Positions 45,301-54,741 are shown, counted from the first letter of the stretch. The stretch: 64,000 nt of DNA from Lewinellaceae bacterium (GCA_020636075.1 JACJYO010000007.1:186001-250000), one strand, 5' to 3'. The notes: generated from the letters alone by a model not told the origin. Numbers and translations are program-made.

Positions 45301-46637
45301 AGCACTGCGGTGGCGGCTTCACCGCCATGTGAGCCAGCAGCCCAAATTTGTCCTTTCGAGGTGATAATCAGCCGAATGGGCGCGTCCATCAATCCGTCGC
45401 GCGTATCGAAGGCCGTCCAGGTATTGCCTTTGCGACGAATAATTTTGCCGTGCACATCGATAAACCACTGTTCCCCATTGGCCGTTTCGCCCTGAAAGTT
45501 CAGTTCGGCATACGATGCCCAGTGGTCCGTTGAAAAGTCGAGCAGAAAAACTTTTGATTTGAACCCGGCCACCCAGATTTTATTTCCGGTACTTTTTTGA
45601 AGCAGCAACCGGTTTGCCGGTATGGCGAATTCCGGGGCGGAGTAAAATTTCCACTTGTTGTTTTTGAAGGTGTACAGTTTCCCGAGCGTACTGATCCAGA
45701 TCGTCCCGTCGGCAGTTTGCACGATATCGGTAGCATATTCGTCGCCACCGCAGTAGTCGCTGAGTTTGATGTATTGGCGGTTGGTACCATGGAAAATCAT
45801 GATACCCGTTTTGTAGGTGGTGTTGATCACCCATATTTTACCGTCCTGGGTTTCCAAAAACCGCTGTGATTCGCCGAGTTTGGTGGTTTCGTCGGAGTCG
45901 ATCAGTTCATAATCCGCTATGGTCGTTGTGGTTACTGCCGGGAGGCGGAATTTCAGTAACCGGCCCGTTTCTCCGGGCATGGTGATAGCCATCCAGATCA
46001 CCCCGTTTCGGTCTTCCAGCGCATCCGAGATTTCGGTAAAATCGGCGTCGCCAATCTGGAGTTTTTCAGGCAGGCGCACCCAGTTTACATCATGGACGCG
46101 AGTTTTTAGTGTCTCAATTCGCACGGTGGAGGTGTAAAAATCCGGTCGGTCTTTTTTTGAAAAATGCAAAACACCCTGGTTGGAGCTAACCATGATGCTC
46201 CCGTCGGCAAGTTCCCGGATTTGGTTGAACGTGATTTGCAGACCATCGGGAACAAGGAATATTACCTCCCATCTTTTGTCGGAATAGCGATAAACGCCCT
46301 TAGGCGTCGTTGCATAAATTTGACCGTCGGCGGCTGCGAACACCTGGTCTACCGGTGTTGCATTCAATCCGTTTTCGGCGTTATGGCGTTTCCACTCGTA
46401 GCCGTTATACTCAAAAATGCCCTCATTAGAGGCTACCCATACGCGCCTGTCGGGCCCTTCCATAATGTCGCGGGCGCCCTTGCCTTCGAGCTCGGGAAAA
46501 TGCTTCCAACGCCACGACTGTGTGAGCGGATTAATCATTTGGGGATAATACGGCTCGGCAGACCAGGCAGTGAGCGCTGTCCCTATGTATAAAATGATAC
46601 CCGTTAATACACTATACCCGTTTTGCATGGTGCGCAT
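42312..46637 (-). CDS. hybrid two-component system sensor/regulator (HTCS)
   Basis: The 1441-residue protein joins sensor and regulator in one chain. Order: signal peptide; a periplasmic Reg_prop double propeller (repeats such as GPDRRVWVASNEGIFEYNGYEWK); a Y_Y_Y domain near residues 690-780; one membrane helix (about 787-807); a coiled coil; HisKA with phosphohistidine near 901 (FTNISHELRTPLTLI); HATPase (NLLSNSFKHTPDGG, DTGSGIS, SSGIGLAYIKDL); an (Asn-Gly) repeat linker near 1166-1178; a receiver with Asp near 1234 (LIISDVMMPEMDG); and an AraC-type DNA-binding domain to the C-terminus. It faces the pectin locus, so it probably binds an oligogalacturonide and activates those genes. Confidence 0.95.
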   Translation of the reverse strand: MRTMQNGYSVLTGIILYIGTALTAWSAEPYYPQMINPLTQSWRWKHFPELEGKGARDIMEGPDRRVWVASNEGIFEYNGYEWKRHNAENGLNATPVDQVFAAADGQIYATTPKGVYRYSDKRWEVIFLVPDGLQITFNQIRELADGSIMVSSNQGVLHFSKKDRPDFYTSTVRIETLKTRVHDVNWVRLPEKLQIGDADFTEISDALEDRNGVIWMAITMPGETGRLLKFRLPAVTTTTIADYELIDSDETTKLGESQRFLETQDGKIWVINTTYKTGIMIFHGTNRQYIKLSDYCGGDEYATDIVQTADGTIWISTLGKLYTFKNNKWKFYSAPEFAIPANRLLLQKSTGNKIWVAGFKSKVFLLDFSTDHWASYAELNFQGETANGEQWFIDVHGKIIRRKGNTWTAFDTRDGLMDAPIRLIITSKGQIWAAGSHGGEAATAVLRTDRWERQVHAKLSWGIDYRAVFEAANGTLWFGGAVDRQADRGQLGGVLELANPTAATLEWKHHVYHENGLMQSNVYGIGQSKDGRIWIGGGSLYFYDGTSWQQPEDESLKQYVNVVYSTSKWLIAGSRYYGVFIFDGKKWTNYNTDHGLPSNTIISIDVVNDKYILVATENGICCFDGTSWVSNIFPPELNMDFEGGMLLHDSHGAVWINKSSRSWKRRAFTHSKTQDGLYRNFAAHRYIPDQKPPETTISFFNAEVPPDGNAAIKWAGRDYYAQSDAQWLQYSWRLDGGPWSVFSHENHNTFMSLSSGSHVLEVRARDMDFNVDPTPAVIEFDVLPPVWKQGWFILLILSFLTILGIYEYRLISKKQKLEKLNQALQSTNKKIKDKSKKIEQQNQEILAQQEKILSQAKALESTNTDLEERNHEIAWQRDQLEEMVVQVEELSKAKVGFFTNISHELRTPLTLILGPVDQLQQAGDTLDGAERKRLYGIIERNASRLLKLINQLLEIRRIEQSALELNLYEIQLPEFISDITQLFENLAIERDIYLNFSHHGKLQSAALDPDKLEKIVVNLLSNSFKHTPDGGSITVDLRVVNANEYELPAIYDRYFQLTVEDTGSGISPEALPHIFERYFASEKDKNDPLSSGIGLAYIKDLLEVMQGTIRVESTVGKGTTFYVFFPGVQLPAQKLKKVDAKPPSLNLAKEEAHLLLNSYTSQFEVSNGNGNGNGNGNGMAQKQNPRILIVEDNPDMALFLESILHSQYRILKADNGRAGLAMAHTHSIDLIISDVMMPEMDGLEFCEKIKSDLLTSHIPVILLTAKNLDENRLSGYKKGANDYMTKPFNPDLLKIRVENQLSHRQQLREYFNREFLLTPKEIQFSSHDDELLNKVIRIMEDNLEEPEFNVNKMCELVHLSHMHFIRKIKQLTGKKPIDLLKSFRLKRAKDLLQQNKLTVSEIAYKVGYDLPNSFSRAFKKEFGISPTEFVTDGDTPTMSDN
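43104..43140. repeat. in-frame hexanucleotide repeat in the HTCS gene
   Basis: Units of GCCATT, with a few changes, repeat six times and encode alternating Asn and Gly between the kinase and receiver domains. Changes in copy number would keep the frame and alter only linker length. Confidence 0.85.
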
Positions 46638-46902
46638 GACAGTCGTTCTGAAAAAGATTTCCGGTGCCGGTTTCCTTTCTCGGTTTCAGAATTGATAAAA
46701 AATTTGCTTGGAAATCGAGGGCGCGAAATTATTGCCAAGATAAAAATAAACGCAATTTTACTTTATCCTGAATTGCTACCTTGTACAAATTGGGCAATTT
46801 GCGCGGCATGTTAAAACACGCGCCCTAATTGTTAAAAAATGCGCCGGCGCTACTGAACCCGGCGACCTACCTTGGCAGTACTGAATTTTTGATTAAAAAA
46901 AT
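46638..46902. promoter_or_regulatory. divergent intergenic region of the pectin locus
   Basis: This 265-base gap separates the HTCS gene (leftward) from kduD (rightward) and must hold both promoters and probably the HTCS binding site. It is A+T-rich around 46690-46790. I see no convincing TAnnTTTG box with a spaced TTG and no clear operator repeat. Confidence 0.4.
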
Positions 46903-47664
46903 ATGACGCAACTATTCTCCCTGGAACAAAAAACAGCATTGGTAACCGGCGCCAGCAGGGGGCTCGGACAGGCCATGGCCATTGCACTGGCCCGGGCTGG
47001 CGCCTTTGTAATTTGCAGTAGCTCCGCGGAAGGCGGCGCTGCAGAAACAATCCAAGCTATAGAAGCCTTCGGCGGAAAGGCAGTGGGTATTGCCGCCAAC
47101 CTGGGCGACCGCCGCCAGGTGGAGCAACTTGTTGAAAAAGCCATCGCCCAAACCGGCCGCCTGCATATTCTGGTCAACAACGGCGGTACCATTGCCCGGT
47201 TCCCGGCCTTGGAGTTTCCGATGGACGCCTGGGATGAAGTGCTCGAAGTAAACCTGACGGCCGCGTTCCGCCTGTCGCAACTGGCCGCCAACCACATGGT
47301 GGAGCACGGCGGCGGCAAGATCATTCAGGTGGCGTCCCTGCTGTCGTTTTCCGGTGGCATCACGGTGCCGGCCTACACGGCGAGCAAACACGGGATAGCC
47401 GGCATTACCAAGGCACTTGCCAATGAATGGGCAAAATTTAACATCCAGGTGAATGCGATCGCGCCCGGCTATTTCCGCACCGACAACACCCAGAAACTGC
47501 AGGACGACCCGGTACGCTCCGCCGAAATCTCCAAACGCATTCCAGCCGAACGCTGGGGAAATCCCGAGGATATGGCCGGAGCAATAATTTTTTTAGCTTC
47601 GCCGGCCAGCGACTACGTCAACGGCACCATCCTCACGGTCGATGGCGGCTGGATGGCGCGCTGA
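46903..47664 (+). CDS. kduD: 2-dehydro-3-deoxy-D-gluconate 5-dehydrogenase
   Basis: The 253-residue short-chain dehydrogenase reduces 2,5-diketo-3-deoxygluconate to 2-keto-3-deoxygluconate with NAD(P)H. It has the Rossmann motif TGASRGLG (residues 15-22), NNGGT in place of NNAG (a common KduD feature), a catalytic Ser in VASLLSF (S145), Y158 and K162 in YTASK, and the family tail TVDGGWMAR. It is the first gene of the rightward pectin series, 27 bases before the isomerase gene. General SDR function is certain; KduD specificity rests on sequence pattern and context. Confidence 0.9.
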   Translation: MTQLFSLEQKTALVTGASRGLGQAMAIALARAGAFVICSSSAEGGAAETIQAIEAFGGKAVGIAANLGDRRQVEQLVEKAIAQTGRLHILVNNGGTIARFPALEFPMDAWDEVLEVNLTAAFRLSQLAANHMVEHGGGKIIQVASLLSFSGGITVPAYTASKHGIAGITKALANEWAKFNIQVNAIAPGYFRTDNTQKLQDDPVRSAEISKRIPAERWGNPEDMAGAIIFLASPASDYVNGTILTVDGGWMAR

Positions 47665-47691
47665 TTTTTTCATAATCATGTAAAACACATT

Positions 47692-48624
47692 ATGGTAGAG
47701 CCAAAAACAATAGGACAAATCAAAACCGCTGAACCCCAATCGCCCACACAACGCCGGCACGATCTGAAAGTGATCGTGCCGCAATCGCAGGAGATACGCA
47801 CCGTCGAAGCCTTCAATGCAACGCCGGCTGAAAATACGGTGCAGGAGATCATTACTGGCGGCAACTCCAGCTTCCGCTTTTTGCGCCTGGCGCGTATTGT
47901 GCTGGAAAACGGCCACCATGCCGAACGGCAACTGCAAAACGAAGAAGCGGTGTATTATGTCAACCGGGGCAGTGCCACACTTCAGGTAGATGGCGCAGAC
48001 TACACCCTGGGAAAGGGCGATGCCCTGTACGTAGGCGTTCAAAGCCAGGTGACAGTGAACACCGACAGCCGTTGCGATGTCAGCGAATTCAAGGCGGTGG
48101 AATGCCACACCAAGTACCCGGTGCAACTGGTGCGCCATACCGATATCGAAGGCACCGAACTGGCCGCAGATTTGGGTAACCGTCGACCGATGTCGAAACG
48201 TACGGTGTTCAAACTGGTCGACAAAAATGTTCAGGCGAATCGCCTTCTTTTCGGCGACACCTACATGGCCCAGCGCGGTGGCGTGGGCAGTTATCCGCCG
48301 CATTTTCACGGCCCGGACGGCCCGCATGGACTGGGCGCCAACGCCAAGGAGGAAATTTACCACTTCCGTTGCGAAACGGATATCGAGGGCGATGTACCCT
48401 ACGTGCTTCAGAATTGTGCGCTGCCGCAGGAAAAAGTGAATGTCTACGCCCACATTTTTGATGAAACGGCCATTAACGTAACACCAACCTACCACGATAC
48501 AATAGCCCCGCCATCAGTGGATTTTATGTTCACCTGGTGCCTGGCCAGTTTTACGGAAGGCCACCGCGACTGGGCAGAGATATACAATAAGCCCGGGTAC
48601 GAAAAGAATGGTAGTTACCAGTGA
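47692..48624 (+). CDS. KduI/IolB-family uronate isomerase
   Basis: The 310-residue protein has two cupin-like halves. The N-terminal half includes EEAVYYVNRGSATLQVDGADYTLGKGDALYVG, which resembles KduI (GxGxxxVDGxxYxxGxxDALYVG). The C-terminal half has the metal motif PHFHGPDGPHGLGANAKEEIYHF, with spacing closer to IolB. In this locus it most likely turns 5-keto-4-deoxyuronate into 2,5-diketo-3-deoxygluconate for KduD. It is somewhat longer than E. coli KduI (278 residues), so I leave the symbol blank. Confidence 0.82.
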   Translation: MVEPKTIGQIKTAEPQSPTQRRHDLKVIVPQSQEIRTVEAFNATPAENTVQEIITGGNSSFRFLRLARIVLENGHHAERQLQNEEAVYYVNRGSATLQVDGADYTLGKGDALYVGVQSQVTVNTDSRCDVSEFKAVECHTKYPVQLVRHTDIEGTELAADLGNRRPMSKRTVFKLVDKNVQANRLLFGDTYMAQRGGVGSYPPHFHGPDGPHGLGANAKEEIYHFRCETDIEGDVPYVLQNCALPQEKVNVYAHIFDETAINVTPTYHDTIAPPSVDFMFTWCLASFTEGHRDWAEIYNKPGYEKNGSYQ

Positions 48625-48761
48625 CGATTTACGATTTACGATTGGTACATCTTTCAGTTTGAGTTATAGCCTTGCACTTTTGAAATCATTTAATTGAAGT
48701 AAAAACAAGCCTTCTTCCTCAAGGTGAACTAATCGTAAATCGTCACTCGTAATTCGTAATT
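48621..48761. repeat. inverted repeat of ACGATTTACG words
   Basis: GTGACGATTTACGATT (48621-48636) pairs with AATCGTAAATCGTCAC (48731-48746). The left arm continues with another GATTTACGATT unit and the right arm with TCGTAATTCGTAATT units. The left arm begins inside the last codons of the isomerase gene. It fills the gap before the GH28 gene. Confidence 0.9.
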
Positions 48762-48807
48762 CCTCCAACAGCCTGGCCATTAAAATTTCAAAGCAAAACA
48801 ACAACGC

Positions 48808-50224
48808 ATGCGGTTTTATACCTGTCACTCCTTCTTTTTATTGGCATTAATTGTAAAACCACCGCTCCACCACAAACAAAACCCGTTTCCTGGGAAACTA
48901 TGAATGAAATTCTGGCGGCCATTAAACCGCCGGTTTTCCCGGACCGTAGTTTTTAGTGACTGAATTCGGCGCTGTCGGCAATGGCACAACGGATTGCCTG
49001 CCTGCTTTCAAGGCCGCTATCGCCAAATGCAATGCCAGTGGTGGTGGAAAAGTGACCATGCCGCCGGGCACTTACCTGGTGAACGGCCCGATCCACCTGA
49101 AAAGCAATGTCAACCTGCACGTGCCGGAAGGCGCCACGATAAAATTCAGCACCACACCGGCACACTACCTGCCTGTGGTGTTCACCCGATGGGAAGGCGC
49201 CGAATGCATGAACTATTCGCCGCTGATATACGCCTTTGAACAGGAAAATATCGGCATCACCGGCACCGGCACGCTCGATGGGCAGGCCAGTTCGGAAAAC
49301 TGGTGGCCCTGGGCAAGCAGCAAGACCTATGGCTGGCAACCGGGAATGCCCAGCCAGGCCGACGAAGCCAGCCGCCCGCGTTTGTTCGACTGGAATACCC
49401 GTGAAGTCCCTGTTTCAAAACGCGTGCTGGGTGAAGGCGCTTACCTCCGGCCGAACTTTATCCAGCCCTACCGTTGCAAAAATGTGCTCATCGACGGCCC
49501 TACAATTCGTAATTCCCCGATGTGGGTGATGCATCCCGTGTTATCAGATAATGTGACGATCCAGAATGTTCGGGTAATCAGCCACGGCCCGAACAGCGAC
49601 GGATGCGACCCGGAATGTTGCCGGAATGTGCTCATCAAAACTGCTATTTCGATACCGGCGACGACTGCATTGCCCTGAAATCGGGGCGTAACCAGGACGG
49701 ACGCCGCATCGGCCGACCCATCGAAAACGTCGTGGTGCAAGATTGTGAAATGAAAGACGGCCACGGTGGGGTAGTCATCGGAAGCGAGGTATCGGGTGGC
49801 GCGCGGAATATTTTTGCTGAAAACTGCAAAATGGACAGCCCCAATCTTGACCGCGCAATCCGGGTAAAACCAACAAAGTGCGGGGTGGCACGATCGAGAA
49901 TCTGTTTTTCCGAAATATAAAAGTCGGCGAGGTCAGGGAAGCAGTGGTTCGCGTGAACATGCTGTACCCGATTTATTCGGATACCTCCCAAACCTTCATC
50001 CCGGTGGTTCGGAATATTTATGTTGAAAACGTAAAATCGAAGAAAAGCCGGTACGGCGTGTATATCGACGGCTACGATGCCGCGAATCCGGTGCGCAATG
50101 TTCACCTGACCAATTGCAAATTTGAAGGGGTAGACCAGGGCAACTCAATTAAACACGCAACCGATTTGCACTTTGTAGATTATTACCTCAACGGTAAGTT
50201 GGTGGATAACCCGCGAAACAGTAA
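48808..50224 (+). pseudogene. GH28 polygalacturonase lipoprotein, frameshifted
   Basis: Adding one base at each of five short homopolymers (T run 48814-48817, T run 48950-48954, A run 49637-49640, A run 49866-49869, A run 50216-50218) gives one protein of about 470 residues with no internal stop. It starts with a lipoprotein signal (MRFLYLSLLLFIGINC) and ends VDNPRKQ at 50224. All GH28 catalytic motifs are then present: NSDGCDPECC, DTGDDCIALKSG, GHGGVVIGSE and RAIRVK. It would hydrolyse galacturonan or rhamnogalacturonan outside the inner membrane. Only losses are seen, with no nonsense or missense change in motifs, so sequence error is likely. If real, the gene is dead. Confidence 0.85.
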
Positions 50225-50249
50225 TTTCTGGCTTCAGAACTTTCGAGTT

Positions 50250-51029
50250 ATGCAAAAAACTATTGGTAATTCCACTTTTGGCAACCCTGATATTGTTTGC
50301 CTTCAACAGGTACACAACGCTGCCCAAATGCACCCTTTTTATGATCGGCGATTCCACCATGGCCGACAAACCGGGTACTCGGAGGAGAATCCCGAGCGGG
50401 GTTGGGGACAACTGTTGCCCGAATATTTTGAGGAAACACTCACCATTAAAAATCACGCTGTAAACGGCCGCAGTACGCGCAGTTTCATCGATGAAGGTCG
50501 CTGGGCAGCGGTGCTTGACGCGCTTCAGCCGGGCGATTATGTGTTTATCCAGTTTGGGCACAACGATCAAAAGGAGAACGATCCCACACGGTACACCAAC
50601 CCGTACACGGCCTATCGGCGTAATTTGGAAAATACGTCCGGGAAAGTCGCGAAAAGGTGCTAACCCGGTTTTACTTTCATCTATCGTACGCCGCAAGTTT
50701 AATGAAAAGGCACCCTCATCGATACGCACGGTCCGTATCCGCTGGTGACCCGGATGGTGGCAAAGGATATGGACGTGCCGTTTATTGACCTGCAGCTAAA
50801 AACGGAAGATTTCGTGGCCGCACTTGGCCCGACTCTTCCAAATCCGTTTACCTTTGGTTGGAACCAGGCGCTTATACCAGGTACCCGAAGGCAAACAAGA
50901 TGATACGCACCTCAACCCGGCAGGCGCCCGGGCTTTCGCCGGGTTGGCAGTGGAAGGATTCGCGAACTGGGTTTGCCGCTGGCTGAATATTTGAAAAATG
51001 AGTCTGGATATATCGTACGCTCAACATGA
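50250..51029 (+). pseudogene. rhamnogalacturonan acetylesterase (SGNH), frameshifted
   Basis: The reading frame is lost at about eight places, all restored by adding one base (two at the A run 50253-50258). Other sites are G at 50381-50382, A runs at 50629-50632, 50652-50655 and 50704-50707, and G at 50831, 50890-50891 and 50964. Restored, it begins MQKKLLVIPLLATLILFAF and has the SGNH blocks: FMIGDSTMADK (Ser), FIQFGHNDQK (Asn/His region) and DDTHLNPAGA (Asp-x-x-His). It would remove acetyl groups from rhamnogalacturonan so that GH28 can act. In the restored frame the TGA (51027-51029) overlaps the uxaC ATG. Confidence 0.82.
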
Positions 51030-52443
51030 CAACCACAACCAATAAGATCAAACCATTCCTGGACGAAAATTTTCTGCTGGAAACGCCAACTGCGGAAATT
51101 TTGTACCATGATTATGCCCGGGACCTGCCCGTCATCGATTACCACAACCACCTGCCACCGGATGAGATCGCTGCCGACAAACAATTTGATACGCTCACGG
51201 CAGTTTGGCTAAACGGCGACCACTACAAATGGCGCGCCATGCGTACGCTGGGTGTTCCGAAAAATTTATCACCGGCACCGCCAGCGATTTGGAAAAGTTT
51301 AGAAAATGGGCGGAAACGGTGCCATTCACCGTGCGCAACCCCCTGTTTCACTGGACACATCTGGAGCTGCAACGCTATTTCGGGGTTAAGGAATTGCTCA
51401 ACCCGGAATCAGCCGATGCAATTTATCAAGCCTGCACAGAAGCGCTGCAAACACCGGAATACAGCACGCAGAACCTGCTGCGCAAAATGAACGTTGAGCT
51501 CGTTTGCTCCACCGACGATCCGGTCGATGACCTGCGGTACCATAAGCAAACCCGGGAGGCTGGACTCGACATTAAAATGCTCCCGGCGTTCCGGCCCGAC
51601 AAGGCCATTTTAATTGAAAAAGAAACGTTTCCACAGTATATCAGCCAGTTGGGTGAAGTGGCCGGTGTGGATATTCAAAGTTTTGACCAGTTGCTGGAGG
51701 CCTTGCAAAACCGGATCGCGTATTTTGATCAGCAGGGTTGCTTCCTCTCCGACCATGGTTTGGAACAGGTATATGCACAGGATTTCACCAACCGCGAGGT
51801 GGATATTATTTTCAAAAAACGCCTGGTTGGTGAAAAACTGGAGGGTTCGGAAGCCCGCAAGTTTATGTCGGCCGTGCTCTACCACCTCGGACTAATGTAT
51901 GCCGAACAGGGCTGGGTTCAGCAGTTTCACCTTGGCGCTTTGCGGAACAACAGCCGCAGAATGCTGCAACAATTGGGTCCCGACACGGGCTTCGACAGCA
52001 TCGGCGATTTTGAGCAGGCCGCTGCGCTTGCCCGCTTCCTCGACCGGCTCGACACCGGGGGAAAACTCGCCAAAACCATTTTGTACAACCTCAACCCGCG
52101 CGACAATGAAGTGATGGCCACCATGATCGGCAATTTCAACGACGGCAGTGCACGCGGCAAAATGCAGTTTGGCTCGGCCTGGTGGTTCCTCGATCAGAAA
52201 GACGGCATGGAAAAACAGATCAACGCCCTGTCGAACATGGGGTTGCTGAGCTGTTTTATTGGCATGCTGACGGATAGCCGCAGTTTTCTGTCGTTTCCGC
52301 GGCATGAATATTTCCGCCGTCTGTTGTGCAATCTGCTTGGCAACGACGTGCACCGCGGCGAGTTACCAAACGATGAAAAATGGCTGGGCGGTATTGTTCA
52401 GGATATTTGCTACCGGAATGCCAAGGCATATTTTGGATTTTAA
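51026..52443 (+). pseudogene. uxaC: uronate isomerase with one frameshift
   Basis: One added G at 51259 joins the two frames into a 472-residue UxaC of normal length. This enzyme isomerises D-galacturonate to D-tagaturonate (and glucuronate to fructuronate). Family features are FLDENFLLETPTAEILYHDYA, the metal-site VIDYHNHLPPDEIA, GVPEKFITG across the junction, VCSTDDPVDDL, FHLGALRNNSRRM and FIGMLTDSRSFLSFPRHEYFRR. Everything after 51259 is intact. The break has the same form as those in the two genes upstream, so the gene may be whole in the real genome. Confidence 0.9.
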
Positions 52444-52469
52444 TTTTAAAATTGAAACAATAAAACAAG

Positions 52470-53507
52470 ATGAAAAAAATAGTCACTTTTGGTGAAGTCA
52501 TGCTGCGCCTGGCGCCTCCGGGTTATCAGCGTTTTTCCCAAGCCAACTCCTTCGATGTTATTTACGGTGGCGGCGAGAGCAATGTTGCTGTGTCGCTGGC
52601 CAATTATGGTCTGCCGGTTGAGTTTGTCACCCGCCTGCCGAACAACGACCTGGGCGAATGCGCACTTATGGAAATGCGCAAACGCAATGTCGGCACCAGC
52701 CATGTGCTGCGCGGCGGCGAACGCCTGGGCATTTATTTTCTGGAAATGGGCGCCGTGGCCCGGGGTAGTAAGGTAGTGTACGACCGTGCACACAGCGGCA
52801 TGGCCTCCATTGAAGCCGGTATGATCGACTGGGACGTTGTGCTCAAAGATGCGCAGTGGTTTCACTGGACCGGCATTACACCCGCTATTTCACAAGGCGC
52901 CGCGGATGCTACGCGCGAAGCCATTGCAGCGGCCAATCGCCTGGGCATAACCGTGTCGACCGATTTGAACTACCGCAAAAATTTGTGGAAATACGGCAAG
53001 AAATCCTCAGAAGTGATGCCCGAACTGGTAGCCGGTTGCGACATCATTCTTGGTAATGAAGAAGACGCTGAAAAACACTTTGATATTCACCCGGAAGGCG
53101 TCGATGTAACCAAAGGCGACACCATGGATGCTGCGGCCTACATTTCCGTTTGCCAGCAATTGATGAAGCGTTTTCCGCGCTGCAAAAAAGCCATCACCAC
53201 CTTGCGGGGCAGTATCAGCGCCTCACACAACTCCTGGACGGGGGTTCTGTACGACGGCAAGACATTGTATGAAGCGCCAACCTTTCAGATCACCCACATT
53301 GTTGACCGCGTTGGCGGCGGCGATAGTTTTATGGGCGGTCTGATCTACGGCCTCATCAGCTATGCCGGCGATGACCAGCGTGCGCTGAACTTTGCTGTAG
53401 CAGCCTCTTGCCTGAAACACACGATTTATGGCGACGCGAACCTGGTAAATGTCTCCGAAGTTGAAAAACTGATGACGGGTGATGCCAGCGGACGGGTTAG
53501 CCGGTAA
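52470..53507 (+). CDS. kdgK: 2-keto-3-deoxygluconate kinase (PfkB family)
   Basis: The 345-residue protein starts KKIVTFGEVMLRLAPPG, as in KdgK, and has the GGGESNVAVSLANYG substrate loop. The PfkB active-site motif near residue 280 is DRVGGGDSFMGGLIYG, where GGGD replaces the usual GAGD; the catalytic Asp is kept. It phosphorylates KDG to KDPG at the expense of ATP. It lies 26 bases after uxaC and shows no sign of frame loss. Confidence 0.93.
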   Translation: MKKIVTFGEVMLRLAPPGYQRFSQANSFDVIYGGGESNVAVSLANYGLPVEFVTRLPNNDLGECALMEMRKRNVGTSHVLRGGERLGIYFLEMGAVARGSKVVYDRAHSGMASIEAGMIDWDVVLKDAQWFHWTGITPAISQGAADATREAIAAANRLGITVSTDLNYRKNLWKYGKKSSEVMPELVAGCDIILGNEEDAEKHFDIHPEGVDVTKGDTMDAAAYISVCQQLMKRFPRCKKAITTLRGSISASHNSWTGVLYDGKTLYEAPTFQITHIVDRVGGGDSFMGGLIYGLISYAGDDQRALNFAVAASCLKHTIYGDANLVNVSEVEKLMTGDASGRVSR

Positions 53508-53508
53508 G

Positions 53509-53726
53509 GTTGACCCCACCCCTATCCCCATAGCCATCAACTTAAAGAACCAGAGGGCTAAGGCCTTTTCAAATTTTTCTTTACTAATTTCCAATTTCAA
53601 ATCAAAAGGGTGCTCACACGGGACTTCATTTGAAATTGGAGAAGAAAAATTTGAAATTTGAAAAGTTGTACACCCCCTCTTAACCCTTAAGTTGATGGCT
53701 AAGGGGGATGGGGGTGGGGTTGAACC
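53509..53726. repeat. composite inverted repeat between kdgK and kdgA
   Basis: The outer arms are GGTTGACCCCACCCC...GCCATCAACTTAA and TTAAGTTGATGGC...GGTGGGGTTGAACC. The inner arms are CTTTTCAAATTT...CCAATTTCAAAT (53563-53602) and ATTTGAAATTGGAG...AATTTGAAAAG (53629-53666). Unlike other word repeats, one arm joins two unrelated word families. It may partly uncouple kdgA from kdgK. Confidence 0.9.
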
Positions 53727-53761
53727 AACCAATCCAAAACCTTAAAATTTGAACAGAAAAA

Positions 53762-54430
53762 ATGGCTCGATTTACACGCATACAAGTAGCTCAAAAAATG
53801 GCCGAAACCGGCATGGTTCCCTTGTTTTATCATGCTGATGTGGAATTAGGGAAAAAGGTGTTGGCCGCCTGTTACCGGGGTGGTGCACGCCTGCTGGAGT
53901 TTACCAACCGCGGCGAATACGCACATGAAGTTTTTGGAGAACTAAATAAATTTTGCGCCAAAGAGCTGCCCGAAATGATCATGGGCGTGGGCTCAGTGAC
54001 CGATGCCGGCTCGGCAGGCCTCTACATGCAATTGGGGGCCAATTTTGTGGTCACCCCGGTGCTGCGCGAAGATATTGCCGTCGTGTGCAACCGCCGGAAA
54101 GTCCTCTGGTCGCCGGGTTGTGGTTCGCTCACGGAGATTTGCCGCGCCGAAGAGTTGGGTTGCGAAATTGTCAAACTGTTTCCGGGTGGGGTATATGGCC
54201 CGGGCTTCGTGAAGGATATCCGGGGGCCGCAACCCTGGACGAGCATCATGCCAACGGGCGGTGTTTCACCGACGCGCGAAAGCATGAAATCCTGGTTTGA
54301 TGCCGGCGTAACCTGCGTAGGGATGGGGTCCAAATTGATCTCCTCAGACCTGCTGAAAAGCCAGGATTTTGAAACACTGGAAACCCGGGTTCGGGAAGCG
54401 CTGGACATCGTTCGGGAATTGCGGGGGTAG
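53762..54430 (+). CDS. kdgA: KDPG aldolase
   Basis: The 222-residue class I aldolase cleaves 2-keto-3-deoxy-6-phosphogluconate to pyruvate and glyceraldehyde 3-phosphate. The Schiff-base lysine is K138 in CEIVKLFPGG, and the catalytic glutamate is E46 in ARLLEFTNRG. MGVGSVTDAGSAGLYMQLGANFVVTP and IMPTGGVSP complete the barrel. It completes the path from pectin uronates to central metabolism. It ends 125 bases before the IS element. Confidence 0.95.
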   Translation: MARFTRIQVAQKMAETGMVPLFYHADVELGKKVLAACYRGGARLLEFTNRGEYAHEVFGELNKFCAKELPEMIMGVGSVTDAGSAGLYMQLGANFVVTPVLREDIAVVCNRRKVLWSPGCGSLTEICRAEELGCEIVKLFPGGVYGPGFVKDIRGPQPWTSIMPTGGVSPTRESMKSWFDAGVTCVGMGSKLISSDLLKSQDFETLETRVREALDIVRELRG

Positions 54431-54483
54431 GAAACTTTTCAAATTTCTACGGGTTCACTTTATAAACCAATAATAATCGAATT

Positions 54484-54555
54484 CAGATGTCTCCCTCGCA
54501 GGGCGGGGTCGACATGACAAATCGAAATGGCAAGATTTGTTTTAATCAGATTTCT
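54484..54555. repeat. left half of a palindrome split by the IS element
   Basis: CAGATGTCTCCC...GTCGACATGAC (54484-54518), followed by ATCAGATTTCT (54545-54555), matches the reverse complement of 56146-56217 beyond the IS. Together the halves form one composite inverted repeat into which the element inserted. Confidence 0.88.
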
Positions 54556-54646
54556 CCTATGTTGCAATCCAAGCAAATGCCGAGATTTCAGGGTTAAAAC
54601 TACTGATATTCCTAGGCAACCTGAGCAGAGGCACATTCAAACTCTT

Positions 54647-54675
54647 TTAAAAGGGGCATCTGAAGCCCCTTTTAA
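54647..54675 (-). terminator. hairpin after the IS noncoding RNA region
   Basis: An 11-bp perfect stem TTAAAAGGGGC / GCCCCTTTTAA with a 7-base loop lies about 65 bases downstream of the bridge-RNA-like region in the transposase direction. The minus-strand transcript would continue into only a weak U-rich stretch, so terminator function is plausible, not proven. Confidence 0.5.
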
Positions 54676-54741
54676 TTTCTTGACGGCATTCCCAGTGTAA
54701 CCTCTGGCTGTCGACACACTCCGGACTATAGTTCGTTCGGG

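Noticed and set aside
44001..45332. Plus-strand open frame of 443 codons
   Set aside because: It is antisense to the propeller and membrane part of the HTCS, which has clear domains.
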